Below are positions 1 through 10,160 of a stretch of DNA of 64,000 bases, in pieces. Position 1 is the stretch's first letter; each line of letters starts with the position of its first letter. Location: positions 124,001 through 188,000 of the forward strand of contig VXIS01000011.1 in assembly GCA_008704415.1 (NCBI GenBank). Reading direction: 5' to 3'. A program made the position numbers and the translations under genes. The stretch is from Sphaerosporella brunnea (lineage: Eukaryota; Ascomycota; Pezizomycetes; Pezizales; Pyronemataceae). Below the pieces are notes generated by a model that was given only the letters and a program-made list of their open reading frames with translations, searched no databases and was not told the DNA's origin.

Positions 1-2150
1 CGGCATACTTGGCTTGGTGTGCTAGCTACTTCAACCATCTTTAGGCCTATCGCAGCAGCCCCTCCGATTTTCCATGCCGCGTCGTCGAGAGATTGTGGGA
101 CGACCACTATCGGCTCGCCAGTCATTATTGCAACTCCATTGGACGAGACGAGCGCTTCGTTGATGGAGGGAACCGCTCCATTGATGGCCACGGCACCGCC
201 ACGCGTCAATCCTTGAAGGTTCTTGGCCGCATGTTTCGTGAGTGATTGTACAAGCAGAGACTCGTCGATGTTGTTGTCGTCCCGATCGTCGATAACCTGA
301 GTGGCTGAAATACTCAATACCACCTTACTTTCAGGTATGATGGTGGAAGCCTTTTGCCTGATAGCGGCGACAATATCGCTCTTCTCTTCCCGACCAGGGT
401 GCATCAACTCGTTCCGCATGTTCAATGCCGCAGATGCCTCGTATGTCTGAAAAGAACCAAGGCAGTCTTGAAAGTTCCCATGATATCGTGGCCCTAGCCG
501 GTAGAATACTGCTATCAGGTCATCGGAAAGCACATCCTCGAAAAGATGCGTAGTTCCCAAACTCCACTGCGAAGAAACAACGCCTCTACCGAGCCTTGGT
601 GATAGATCCAGCGGTGTCCCGAAGAATACCTGAACCGGTGTAGCTGCGGAAGGTGGAGATTGAGGATAATTGGCCTTTTGCTGCTCGACGAACTCGCCGT
701 CTACGTAGAGCGCCGCCTTCGCCGCAGAAGTAGCTCGGCCCTTCTTGTGGACAACAGTGAGGTGGTACCACTTCTTCGGTTCAAATACCGCGGTTTTAAA
801 GCGCACTGAAGCCCGTGGTGATGACACAGAGGTTTGAAGAATGAACTTTCGAGTATCCTGCTCGATGTATGCAAGGACGAAACAGCGCTGCGAAGAATCA
901 AAAACGCCGAAAATTGTAGTGTGCATCGAAGGATCAAATGTTTCCACATATATCCACGTAGAAAAGCTATAGCCAGAGGCATTTTGGGGAGGGAAGATGC
1001 GGCCCAGAGACGATATCTCCATTGAGGCATATCCGTGGAGGGACAGGTCGAATTGTATGTGCGGAGGCTCTCTTGAGGTTTTGATAGCCTCTAACAGGAA
1101 TGAGGAAGCATTTTCATCCGACATAGCCCTGCGATACACCTCTCGGGCATCATTCATGTTATTCACCCCAAGCTGTATAAGGTGCCCCGCAAGATCATTC
1201 AAGACCGCCTTTTCACCCGCAGGAACAGCTGGATCCCATAGACGCGGCAGTATCGAGCTCAGAACACCGGTCGAATGCATGGCCACCAGGTTAAACTTGC
1301 TGGCCGAAGCGATGGAGTGCAAGGACTGCAAGACGGCGACTGCAGTAACCTCCGAGTCTTCTGTCCTCGGCATCGCTATTTGGAAGCTGACGAGGAGCGG
1401 CACGATTTCAGCATTCATCAGAACATCCTTGGGACCAAAATGGACATCAATCTTTTCTCGAAGATAATCAAGCACGGCACTGTCACCAGTCAATCGTTTG
1501 TCTGCCACTTCTTTGGCGAGGCCGCGTTTAGTGGACACGACGAGACTCGAAAGCGTGGGATCATCCATGCCGAAGGCCAGCAACACGCCGAAGAGCTGAT
1601 CGGGAGCTTCTGTAGGTAGACCGGTAGCCGCGAGGCCCTGTTGCAGACTGTCCCATCCGATCCGCCGAGCGAAGAAGCGCCGGTTGCCTGGGTGGTTCGA
1701 TAAGGCTTCGGATACGACGCCGATGAGGCATTTGGTCAATTCGATGAAATGGCTCTTCTCCTCGTCGGAGCGGTTGGCAGAGCTGTAGAAACCAGCGAGG
1801 GAATGGAGCGTGGAAAGCAACTGTTCAAATCCCTTCAGCACCCGGAAGGAATCTACCCCGCGTGAGCACAAGAACCGGCAGATGACCACCACCACCACCG
1901 CCACCACCACCACCATAAACACCGCGCACCGACCCATACCTTTAGCTTCCGGCGAATCGACGAGGGTACGCTTCAGCAGTGACAGCCACCGCAAGCGCAC
2001 CAGTATGTCCGGATCCGCAGCGGCGGCTTCCAGCGAGTCGAGAAGCGGCTTGATCTCGGTCAGGTGCGGCGAGCCTCTCGACGCGGCAGCGGAGGACACC
2101 CGGCGCCGCACACCGGTAGTGGAAGGCGATGGGGACAGAGTTGACGCCAT
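1..2150 (-). CDS. BEACH (Beige/BPH1/neurobeachin-like) protein, N-terminal part, cut by the left edge
   Basis: Reading leftwards from the ATG at 2150, one frame stays open to base 1 once an 87-bp intron (1939 to 1853; GT...TAG, branch-like CTCAC) is removed, giving about 687 residues. The first part is helical and armadillo-like. It is followed by a concanavalin/LamG-like segment around bases 1030-560, with WIYVETFDPSMHTTIFGVFD and YVDGEFVEQQKANYP, typical of the region ahead of the PH-BEACH-WD40 core in fungal Beige homologues. The BEACH core itself lies outside the window. Family members are large membrane-traffic and vacuole/lysosome scaffolds (yeast BPH1). The intron length is a multiple of three and has no stop, so retention would insert a valine-rich stretch. 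The family call rests on motifs recognised by eye; the start is the first in-frame ATG. Confidence 0.8.
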   Translation of the reverse strand, partial: MASTLSPSPSTTGVRRRVSSAAASRGSPHLTEIKPLLDSLEAAAADPDILVRLRWLSLLKRTLVDSPEAKGMGRCAVFMVVVVAVVVVVICRFLCSRGVDSFRVLKGFEQLLSTLHSLAGFYSSANRSDEEKSHFIELTKCLIGVVSEALSNHPGNRRFFARRIGWDSLQQGLAATGLPTEAPDQLFGVLLAFGMDDPTLSSLVVSTKRGLAKEVADKRLTGDSAVLDYLREKIDVHFGPKDVLMNAEIVPLLVSFQIAMPRTEDSEVTAVAVLQSLHSIASASKFNLVAMHSTGVLSSILPRLWDPAVPAGEKAVLNDLAGHLIQLGVNNMNDAREVYRRAMSDENASSFLLEAIKTSREPPHIQFDLSLHGYASMEISSLGRIFPPQNASGYSFSTWIYVETFDPSMHTTIFGVFDSSQRCFVLAYIEQDTRKFILQTSVSSPRASVRFKTAVFEPKKWYHLTVVHKKGRATSAAKAALYVDGEFVEQQKANYPQSPPSAATPVQVFFGTPLDLSPRLGRGVVSSQWSLGTTHLFEDVLSDDLIAVFYRLGPRYHGNFQDCLGSFQTYEASAALNMRNELMHPGREEKSDIVAAIRQKASTIIPESKVVLSISATQVIDDRDDNNIDESLLVQSLTKHAAKNLQGLTRGGAVAINGAVPSINEALVSSNGVAIMTGEPIVVVPQSLDDAAWKIGGAAAIGLKMVEVASTPSQVC

Positions 2151-2401
2151 TTCGAATGTAATTCTTGACACGGATGACGAGCTTAGGACAGGCACATCGG
2201 TGCAGGTAGCACTGCTATCTCTCTCTCTCTCTTTTTTTTTTTTTTATTGTTATTATTATCTTGCGTAACCAGAGGTATCTAGCTCGAGGGAGGTCGGAGA
2301 AGCAAGGGTAGCTGGATGAGATGAGGGGGGGACGGACGTGGGTGGGATTCTGTCGGTCTGAGGGTTTTGCGTGGTTAGTCAGAGTCGGCCCGCCTCGCGT
2401 C

Positions 2402-2446
2402 GTCGTTGTTGTTGTTGTTGTTGTTGTTGTCGTTGTTGTGGTGGTG
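2402..2446. repeat. (GTT)n microsatellite
   Basis: About fifteen imperfect GTT units lie in the leader side of the BEACH gene; on that gene's strand they read (AAC)n. Confidence 0.85.
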
Positions 2447-2849
2447 CGTCTTGTGTGCTCCCTTCGCTCGTCTTCCTCTTCTCCCGGCGACCAGGACTTG
2501 CACGATAGCGGCGGAGGGTTCTTGCGGCTGCGAGGGGGATCTTCAATGCGTCCCACGATAGCGTGAGTTTTCGGGTTGCTTCTATGTATGTAGCCATCGC
2601 AGCCTCGAGCGGGCATGGCAGCGCGGCCCGACAAAAGGAAGTCAACCCGGGAGAGGGTCGAAAGCAGAAACAGGTAACTCATGCTTAACGGAAGTTTCGG
2701 GGAAAGCGTATGCATACTCTGTGTACTAGAGTACCTACGCGCGATCGATGTATTACCTAGTCCACCACAGGCACTCCTTTGCTCTGCCATCGCGAGATTC
2801 ATTCCAAGGAAGTGACATCCGACAGCTTCGCCACGCAGCTGCTCTCGCT

Positions 2850-2900
2850 GACTCACTCGCCCACTCGCTCACTCACTCACTCACTCACTCCCTCACTCAC
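2850..2900. repeat. (CACT)n microsatellite
   Basis: Imperfect CACT/CTCA tetranucleotide tract of about 50 bp in the intergenic region. Confidence 0.85.
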
Positions 2901-3910
2901 GCCTGGCTCTGCTCCGTGTGTGGCCAGCGCCAAGGGGTGGTGTTTCATCATTCATCCGAAGCTTGTGTAACGCCTCAACGAGGCGAACGAACGCATCGCA
3001 TCAATCGGTCAGCAAGGCGCGGGTACGGCCCCGACCTCACCCCCCGCGGAAGACTAATCTCTGGTCTCTGGCGATGTGTTGATGCAATTGCTTGGCAACG
3101 CTACTCCATCTGTTTCTTCTCTTCCTTCTTTCCAACTCTGCTTCTCCTTCTAGCATATGTAGCGCATGCGAACGTGCATGTATCTCGAATGATCGAATGC
3201 GCAGGGCTGGTGCCGCCGGCCGGGCCATTCCCCTTCAGAAGGCGTCGCGGCGATCCCGAATCGCGTTAGACGCAGCGCTGCTTGCCTGCCTGCCCTGTCC
3301 ACCGCAAGCAAGTGCTCACACGAACGCTCTGTTCGCGCGCCAGCCTTTACCGTCGATATGTAGAGAGACAGACACCTCTGATCCGCACCTACATACCCGA
3401 GCACCGAGAACTGGAAGAATAAAGCCGTGCCGGAGAGAGCTGCCCATAGCTCCCCACACCCCCCCCCCCCCCCATGTCTGTGAACTCCCGCGTGATAGCT
3501 CCACCAGTCCACCCTATCAGCTCTTATCCGCGACGCTCCAAGCTATTTTACCATTGCCCATTCCAATCCGGCCGTAACCCGTTCAAGGCATCACATTTCT
3601 ATTTCCGGGCATCGCCTTTCCTCCCTAGCCCGGCCCTCCCAGCTTATCTCCCCCCCCCCCCGGTGTCGTCGTCGTCTTGGCACTGTTACCCCCAGCCTCC
3701 ACAGCCCCGTGAGCAATCAACAGAGCTCCCTTCCCTTCTTAACCTGCTCCCATCGCCGCCTTCCTGCTCCCTTCTTCCTCCTCACTTCCTCCTCCCTCCC
3801 AACCCAACCCAACCCAACCAACACATCAACAACATCAACAACTTTACTTCGCTGTATACCGTCGAAGTCCCCTCCCTAAATCTTCCTTCTTTAATACGCA
3901 ACTGCCCATC

Positions 3911-5661
3911 ATGAAGGTCACTTTAACCGCCCCATTCCTCGCGCTGCTATCCACCATCACTGTCACGATCGCTTCCCCGATCTTTGACACCACTGTCGTT
4001 GACAAGAATGCCGCCCCTCTGCTTTCTTCCACAAGCTCTGCTGAGCACCAAATTCCCAACAATTACATCGTTGTCTTCAAGAAGCACGTCGATAACTCGA
4101 AGGCGTCTGAGCATCACAGCTGGGTGTCGGACGTGCACGCCTCGTCGATGCGAGGCCTGAAGAAGCGAAGCCAGACGCCTCTCGCTACCTCGAAGGAATC
4201 GAGCTGGCTCGACGAGATCGAGGCCATGGTGGGCCTCAAGCACACCTACGACATCCCCGGAGGACTGAGAGGTTACTCCGGTGCCTTTGACGAGAGCACT
4301 CTGGCTGAGATCCGGAGACATCCCGATGTGAGTATTGCCCCTGGTTAGCTTTCGCGCCGAGCTTATCGCGGCTATGTGGTGACTTGCATGAAACGTGCAT
4401 GAGCCACTCGCCGAGGCTCCACGTGACAACCTACCTCGCGTATACGTGAAAAACATGTTAACGACTTGTTCTTTAGGTCGCATACGTCGAGAAGGACTCA
4501 CTCGTCTACGCCCTCGAGGAGCCCACTACCGAGCGCTCTGCTCCTTGGGGTCTGGCCCGTATCTCCCACAAGAAGCGCCTTAACTTTGGCAACTTCAACA
4601 AGTACATCCACCAGGCCAAAGGTGGCGAGGGTGTCGATGTCTACGTCATTGACACCGGCACGAACTATGAGCATGTCGACTTTGAGGGCCGTGCCCACTG
4701 GGGCAAGACCGTCCCTGCCGGCGACGCCGATGAGGATGGAAACGGTCACGGAACTCACTGCTCCGGAACTATCGGTGGTAAGAAGTACGGTGTCGCGAAG
4801 AAGGCCAACATCTACGCCGTCAAGGTGCTTCGCTCCAACGGCTCTGGTACCATGTCCGATGTCGTGAAGGGTGTTGAGTGGGCCGCCGAGGCGCACCTGA
4901 AGAAGGCTGCGAAGAAGGACCCCAACTTCAAGGGTTCGGCCGCCAACATGTCCCTGGGTGGTGGCAAGGTAATTGAGCTTCTCGACGTTCTCGCTTCATG
5001 CCAAAGGCTAACGATTGTTTAGTCCCCTTCCCTCGACATGGCTGTCAACGCTGCCGTCGAGGTTGGTATCAACTTCGCTGTTGCTGCCGGTAACGACAAC
5101 GCCGACGCTTGCAACTACTCCCCTGCTGCGGCCGAGAAGGCTGTCACCGTTGGTGCTTCCACCCTTGGTGACCAGCGTGCCTACTTCTCCAACTACGGAA
5201 AGTGCACTGACATCTTCGCCCCTGGCTTGAACATCGAGTCCACCTGGATTGGCAGCAAGTACGCCATCAACACCATCTCTGGTACTTCCATGGCCTCTCC
5301 CCACGTCGCTGGTCTTTTGGCCTACTTCCTGTCCCTCCAGCCCAAGTCGGACTCTGGTTTCTTCAGTGCGCTCAAGCCCGCGCAGCTCAAGAAGAACATG
5401 ATCGCGATTGGCTCGCGTGATGTTCTCTCTGACATTCCCGCCGACACCCCTAACTTGCTCATCTACAACGGTGGTGGCTCTGACAACCTGACCGAGATCT
5501 TCGACGGCGAGCCCTACGTGCACAAGCCCGATGCCGAGGATGCCAAAGGCTCTGACGAGATCTCGATCCTCGCCGACAAGGCCGTGCACGAGATTGAGGC
5601 TGTCCTGGAGAAGTTTGAGGACAAGATTGCGAAGGAGATTAAGGCGGCACTTGGACATTAA
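3911..5661 (+). CDS. prb1: Subtilisin-like vacuolar serine protease (S8, proteinase K type; Prb1/PepC-like)
   Basis: Three exons (3911-4327, 4477-4968, 5023-5661), all phase 0, give 515 residues. A signal peptide (residues 1 to about 21) is followed by an I9-type propeptide starting NNYIVVFKKHVD. The catalytic triad is complete: Asp198 in VIDTGTNYEHVDF, His230 in GNGHGTHCSG and Ser392 in SGTSMASPHVAG. The oxyanion Asn lies in AAGNDNADAC. After the peptidase domain comes an acidic, helical C-terminal tail (about 60 residues), as in Aspergillus PepC/Pep2 and yeast Prb1 but not in the secreted alkaline proteases. This argues for a vacuolar protease matured from a zymogen, acting in bulk and autophagic protein turnover. 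Codon use is C-ending and biased, suggesting high expression. Introns of 149 and 54 bp have normal borders. Confidence 0.95.
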
Positions 5662-6766
5662 GGGAACAATGGTTGGGGGCGTTTTTGCATGTTTTCCTAG
5701 ATTGTATTTGCGAGTTTGTGTACTTTTTACGGGATTGGGTCATGATGGCATGGGACTTTAACTGGGATTTGTTTATGTTTATGTTTTTTTTTTTTTCTTG
5801 TTTTTTTTGTATTGCCGAGTCGCGTTTTGCTTGTACGTCTTTTGGATGCACACGTTGTAGTAAGTTTACTGCTGGCCTTTCACTTCTCTGGGGTAGGTCG
5901 AATACGAGGGTTCTGAAACTCGGATGCCTTGTGGAGCGTGAAACTTGTCATATCCCTTCCCTACATCACATTGCACCGTGTAGGTGGCTTTCAAGCATAA
6001 GCATCCGAACCTTGCCATCTAGCCGACGCGAAGGCACGATTGCAACGCTGTGACGAATAATAGAAGTCAGGGAGAGGTGATGCTTTGAATTGGAAAGCAA
6101 TGGATGTTCAGACGAGGATTAGATACACAACAGACAAATGTAAAATGACGCCGTTTTTCCTTTCCGCAGTCCCAGTAAAATACCTACCTTTCTCGCATCT
6201 GACCATCCCGGACAGCCTGACATTACCAATCGAAACCCCTGGCTGAGTGAGGCACCAGCTACATAGAGTAGAGTGGGCGATGGGTGGACTGGGAGGGAAC
6301 GCTTCCTTGCTTCCTACCGTTGATGCTTGAAATCTGTTGCATACTTGTTACGTCTCGGACCGGATATTCCAGCCGGCCAATGACTGCTTGTTGCAGCTCA
6401 GAAATGGACATCCTTGCCTTTCTAGAAGCTGTCTCGGGCCTGATTCCGACATGCAAGCTCGAGGTGCTAAATATAAGCTTTGCAGATTGTGGCCAGAGAA
6501 GTTCGATTAGATCAATCTCGCGATAGGAGTCAGCAAATGGGAATAAGCGTGAGTCATGTATCATCGTTCATGCCAACCCACCCACTCTAATCCAGGGTGC
6601 ACATAACCCAAAAACCCGGTATCTATCGTAGAAAAAAACAGGCCTCGCGTCGTAATTCTGGCCACGGTATATGTCGGCTGGCAGTCTTGAGATATCACCA
6701 TCGATCGCTATGGTGCCGGGATGCTAAGAAAGTAGGTGGCCATTAACATCCTGCATTTCGCAGTAG
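5662..6766. other. Subtilase 3' flank and non-coding spacer
   Basis: It begins with a T-rich 3' UTR of the protease (T runs around 5785-5815). The rest is mixed sequence with only short ORFs and no recognisable domain. A 12-bp stretch at 6709-6720 is identical to the outer end of the small element at 20305 (GCTATGGTGCCG); I see no second terminus here. Confidence 0.5.
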
Positions 6767-8028
6767 TAGAGCATGTGACATGACCTTTGTCCACGACATA
6801 CTTTCGTCCAAAACAGTTTAGCGTGACGGGGGGGTCTTACACCGGCGATATCTCGGCAACAAAACATCCAATTGCCATGAGACCGAAAACAAGGGAAGAC
6901 CAAATAGAGGAGAGTAGTTGAGCACAGCAAGCAATGTTTTGGAGAAGATCCTGCTTTTTTCTGGCTGCAGAGAGCGTAGTCAGCCGCAATATCACAAACA
7001 AAAAACTGCAGCATTCTGCAAGATCCAGTAAGAGCGAGAACACTGACGACTTGGCTGCAAGTTGTCTAGAAAATATCTATGGACGGTTCTCAAGGGTTAG
7101 AGAACTTGGGTGACGGTCCGGGGGCATCCAGGGCGGGGATAATACCACCGCCGTCCCCGCAGCCCTGACCGCCTAGCCCCCGTCCCACTTAAGCCGATTA
7201 CCATCACTTGAGAGTTTTCACGGCTTGCTAGGGCCCTGCGCCACGTTATTACGGTTTTTGGTGGGACTTGCGGCGGTCGAACTGGCTGATTAGCTGCGTA
7301 CAAAGTCCGCTGAGGTAAGGCTTTGCCAGGCCGTCAAAATCTAGAAAAAACCATTCAAGTGGGCTCCAGCTGCTCAGATCTCTTCTCTCAATGACTGGAA
7401 AGCGATTAGAAACAACTATAGAGCCTATGGGTGGTGTCAGTGGGTCGCAACAACTATCATCCTGCTCCAAGTCGATTTTGCCCTAAGGGGTGATAACAAA
7501 ACAGCGGGATTACTGGCTGAAAGTAGATCAAATAATAGTAAAAAGTCTTCTATGGACAGGAGAAGTATTTTTGGCTGTCTGCTTCACTTTATGGTGAGTT
7601 TTAAGGAAAGTGGTAGTAAGGGGCGGCTGGGCGGTCAGGGCAGCGGGGACGGCGGTGGTATTATCCCCGCCCTGTATGCCCCCGGACCGTCACCCAAGTT
7701 CTCTAACCCTTGAGAACCATCCATAAATATTTTCCAGACAACTTTCAGCCAAGTCGTCAGTGTTCTCGCTCTTACTGGATCTTACAGAATGCCGCAGTTT
7801 TTTTGCTCGCAATATTGCAGTTGACTACGCTCTCTGCAGCCAGAAAAAAGCAGGATCTTCTCCACAAAATCTCTTGCTGCTTTAATCTACTCTTCTCTAT
7901 TTGATCGTCTCTTGTTTCCATTCTCATGGCAATTGGATGTTTCGTTGTCGAGGTGTAAGACCCCCCTGTCACGCTCAACGGTTTTTGACGAAAGTATGTC
8001 GTGGACGAAGGTCATGTCACATGCTCTA
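6767..8028. mobile_element. Long-armed inverted repeat (foldback-like element)
   Basis: The arms, about 6767-7181 and 7620-8028, are reverse complements of each other over about 410 bp, separated by a unique centre of about 440 bp. Near-identical blocks include the segment around 7090-7180 against 7621-7710 and the pairs 6955-7060 and 7740-7865. Differences are a mix of transitions, transversions and small gaps, so the arms are old. Matching short ORFs in both arms share the peptide LTTLSAARKKQDLL, which simply reflects the duplication. I found no transposase and no clear target-site duplication. It could be a foldback transposon, a decayed DNA element lacking its gene, or an inverted duplication. 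Confidence 0.75.
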
Positions 8029-8597
8029 GGTATTTGCATGTTATCATGCTATGAACATCATAGTAGTAGTAACAAAACCACCCCCCCCCTCGCTCCTATA
8101 ATCACAATAAAGGATCCCACATCTCCCCACATCTCCCCACATCTCCACATCCCCACATCCCCCCTGCCTATCATCCAAAAGCCAAAGTCAAAGGGGAATC
8201 AAAATCCACACCGAAAAGCCGCCGCCAAATACATCCGTCCCCCCAAAAAAACATAAAAGAAAAAAAGAAAAAAGGAGAGAAAAGGGCCAACCAATCCATT
8301 GCCAACAGCTACCACCACAACATAGCCGTGAACGAAAATAGCCCATATACCCAATGACCACCCCTATACAGACGAAAATGAAAGGGAAAAAAAAAGAAAC
8401 AAACAAACGAATGTACCGCCTCACCTCGCCCCCTCGTGCGAAGGAAAAGTTAAAACATTACAGAAAGCACGAAACAAAAGTTGTGAAAGAAGATGTAAAC
8501 ATCATTCCCAACTCCCTCCTCCGCCGCCAGAAAAGCGCAAAAGAAGCAGCCCAAATATCAGCAGCCAAATCGCAAGCAGCAACACAGCGGCAACAAT
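8029..8597. other. Spacer and 3' flank of the 8.6-10.2 kb gene
   Basis: A/C-rich, low-complexity sequence with a short CCCCACATCT repeat at about 8117-8160. It probably includes the 3' UTR of the minus-strand gene to the right. No gene seen. Confidence 0.5.
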
Positions 8598-10160
8598 CTA
8601 TGTCGGATTCGACGCGCCACCGCCGCCATCCGCCGTGGTTCCCCGGCCAGTGCTGACGTGCCTGTTGGCAGCACCATCAGCAGAGTCCGTCTGTACCTGC
8701 TGGCTCTGGGTCTCCGTGGTGGATGTGGTCGCGGTAGTAGTAGTAGCTTTCTTCCCGGCGTTCTTCGCAGCAGCTGCGGCAGCCGCGTTCTTCTTACCCT
8801 TTTGCTTCGCCTTTTCAAGGAGCCGACGTTTCTCAGCGATTCTCCGCCGTTCCTTCCGATCTTTGATCTCGTATTGACGCATCAACGCCTCCGGTGGCTC
8901 GCCAAAGATTGATTCGTACTCGCAAAATTCGCAAATCCATATTTGGCCGTTCGCGTTTGGGTGCGCGAGGGCTTCTTGCCGCCGCCGACGCTGAGCCGCT
9001 GCAAAGAGTTCGCGGCGTGATGGCTTCGGCGCTTTCTTTTTGGCAGCCGCAGGCGGTGGGCTGTTACTCATGCCTGGTGATGTTTGCGTGCCGACTGTCT
9101 GCATAGATCGCGTAGGAGTCGTATTATCTCCCGAGGACGCGGCCGGCGTAGATGGCGGGTCTTGCAGTATCATGACCGGGTTTTTGTAGGTAAAGGTAAA
9201 TTGGGTCTGCTTCGGTAAACCGGAGGCGGACGAGTCTGCGAAAGAACTGGAGGCGGTGATGCCAGTGCCTTTACGCTTTCCTTTGACTGGCGTGACAGGG
9301 TCTTCTTTAGCTTTGGCAGTGCTGTTGGTGGTTGAGGTTGAAGTCGAGGCGGTTGCAGTGGTGGTGTTGGTGGAGAATGCGTGGAGTTTATCCGCAGAAC
9401 CCACTGCGGGCGAGGAAGGGTAACGTCTCATATGTCGCCGCATGTTAGCGGAGCCTCCGCCTGCTGCCCCCACCGCCACATTGGGTGAGCGCTGCGATCC
9501 GGACACGCTATTCGACTTCCAACGGATCCGGGGAGTCGAAGTCGGTGAGAACCCACCAGACGCGGGGGATCCCGCACCTCCTCCTCCCCCGCCTGTTCCA
9601 CCGCCTCCGCCACCTCCACTACCTGCACCAGTACTACCTCCCGGGTTCGTGTGCGTCGGTATCTTCCGCTTCTTCTTGTTATTGGTGTTTTCAGTCCACT
9701 CATAAGGATCCGAAGTGGTGGCTCCGCCAGAAACGCCGTTGCCGGTGCTGCTGTGGCCTACCCCGCGTGAAACCGACGCACTCGAAGTGTCATCCTCGTC
9801 GCTCGAGTCGTGCAATCCATCCCCCATGGCTCCGCCGGTAGACTCGCCGCCGCCACCATGCCCTCCGCCGCCGCCGTTGCTGTTGCTGCTCAGTGTAGAA
9901 TCCCCTCCGGCGTAGTTGTTGTACGGGAAGTAGAACAGGGGCGGTGCTGGGGCCGGCGATGCCGTAAATAGGGCAGCGTCCGCGTCCGAGGATAGGCGCG
10001 AGCGGAGGCGCCGCTTTGGAAGTGGCCGTATCGGCCGCGAGGAAATGCTCGAGTAGTTACCGCTGGAATCTGCGGTGTAGACTGTTGAGCGACCACTCGT
10101 CTGCTTCTGTGATGGCGGGGGAGGAGGGAATGAGGGTAGCGTACCGACAATAGCTGACAT
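8598..10160 (-). CDS. Conserved fungal protein of unknown function with WICEFCEYE motif
   Basis: A single uninterrupted frame of 520 residues. Near the N-terminus is a conserved-looking block SSRPIRPLPKRRLRSRLS, followed within about 30 residues by PPLFYFPYN. The middle is low-complexity (Gly, Ser, Thr, Asn). The C-terminal part has an Arg/Lys-rich helix (RRELFAAAQRRRRQEAL), then GQIWICEFCEYESIFGEPPE, then a long basic helix (IKDRKERRRIAEKRRLLEKAKQKGKK) written here only as a location near residues 430-455. I remember this architecture from uncharacterised ascomycete proteins, but I know no function. The single CxxC is too little for a zinc finger by itself. The basic, disordered composition fits a nuclear protein; that is inference. 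Confidence 0.8.
   Translation of the reverse strand: MSAIVGTLPSFPPPPPSQKQTSGRSTVYTADSSGNYSSISSRPIRPLPKRRLRSRLSSDADAALFTASPAPAPPLFYFPYNNYAGGDSTLSSNSNGGGGGHGGGGESTGGAMGDGLHDSSDEDDTSSASVSRGVGHSSTGNGVSGGATTSDPYEWTENTNNKKKRKIPTHTNPGGSTGAGSGGGGGGGTGGGGGGAGSPASGGFSPTSTPRIRWKSNSVSGSQRSPNVAVGAAGGGSANMRRHMRRYPSSPAVGSADKLHAFSTNTTTATASTSTSTTNSTAKAKEDPVTPVKGKRKGTGITASSSFADSSASGLPKQTQFTFTYKNPVMILQDPPSTPAASSGDNTTPTRSMQTVGTQTSPGMSNSPPPAAAKKKAPKPSRRELFAAAQRRRRQEALAHPNANGQIWICEFCEYESIFGEPPEALMRQYEIKDRKERRRIAEKRRLLEKAKQKGKKNAAAAAAAKNAGKKATTTTATTSTTETQSQQVQTDSADGAANRHVSTGRGTTADGGGGASNPT

Larger units (their letters stand above)
2151..3910. promoter_or_regulatory. Divergent intergenic region between the BEACH gene and the subtilase
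   Basis: No supported gene. It serves two divergent genes. It holds a (CT)n/poly-T tract at about 2218-2244, a GTT microsatellite, a CACT repeat, runs of 15 C (3459-3473) and 12 C (3650-3661), and a CT-rich then CAA-rich leader (3700-3905) just ahead of the subtilase ATG, as is common in highly expressed filamentous-fungal genes. ORFs here are low-complexity shadows. Confidence 0.6.

Noticed and set aside
2215..2856. 213-codon minus ORF with poly-Thr
   Set aside because: It is the translated GTT microsatellite and CT tract in the BEACH promoter.
3947..5658. Long minus-strand ORFs inside the subtilase, such as 5008-5658
   Set aside because: Antisense shadows caused by the strong C-ending codon bias of the protease gene.
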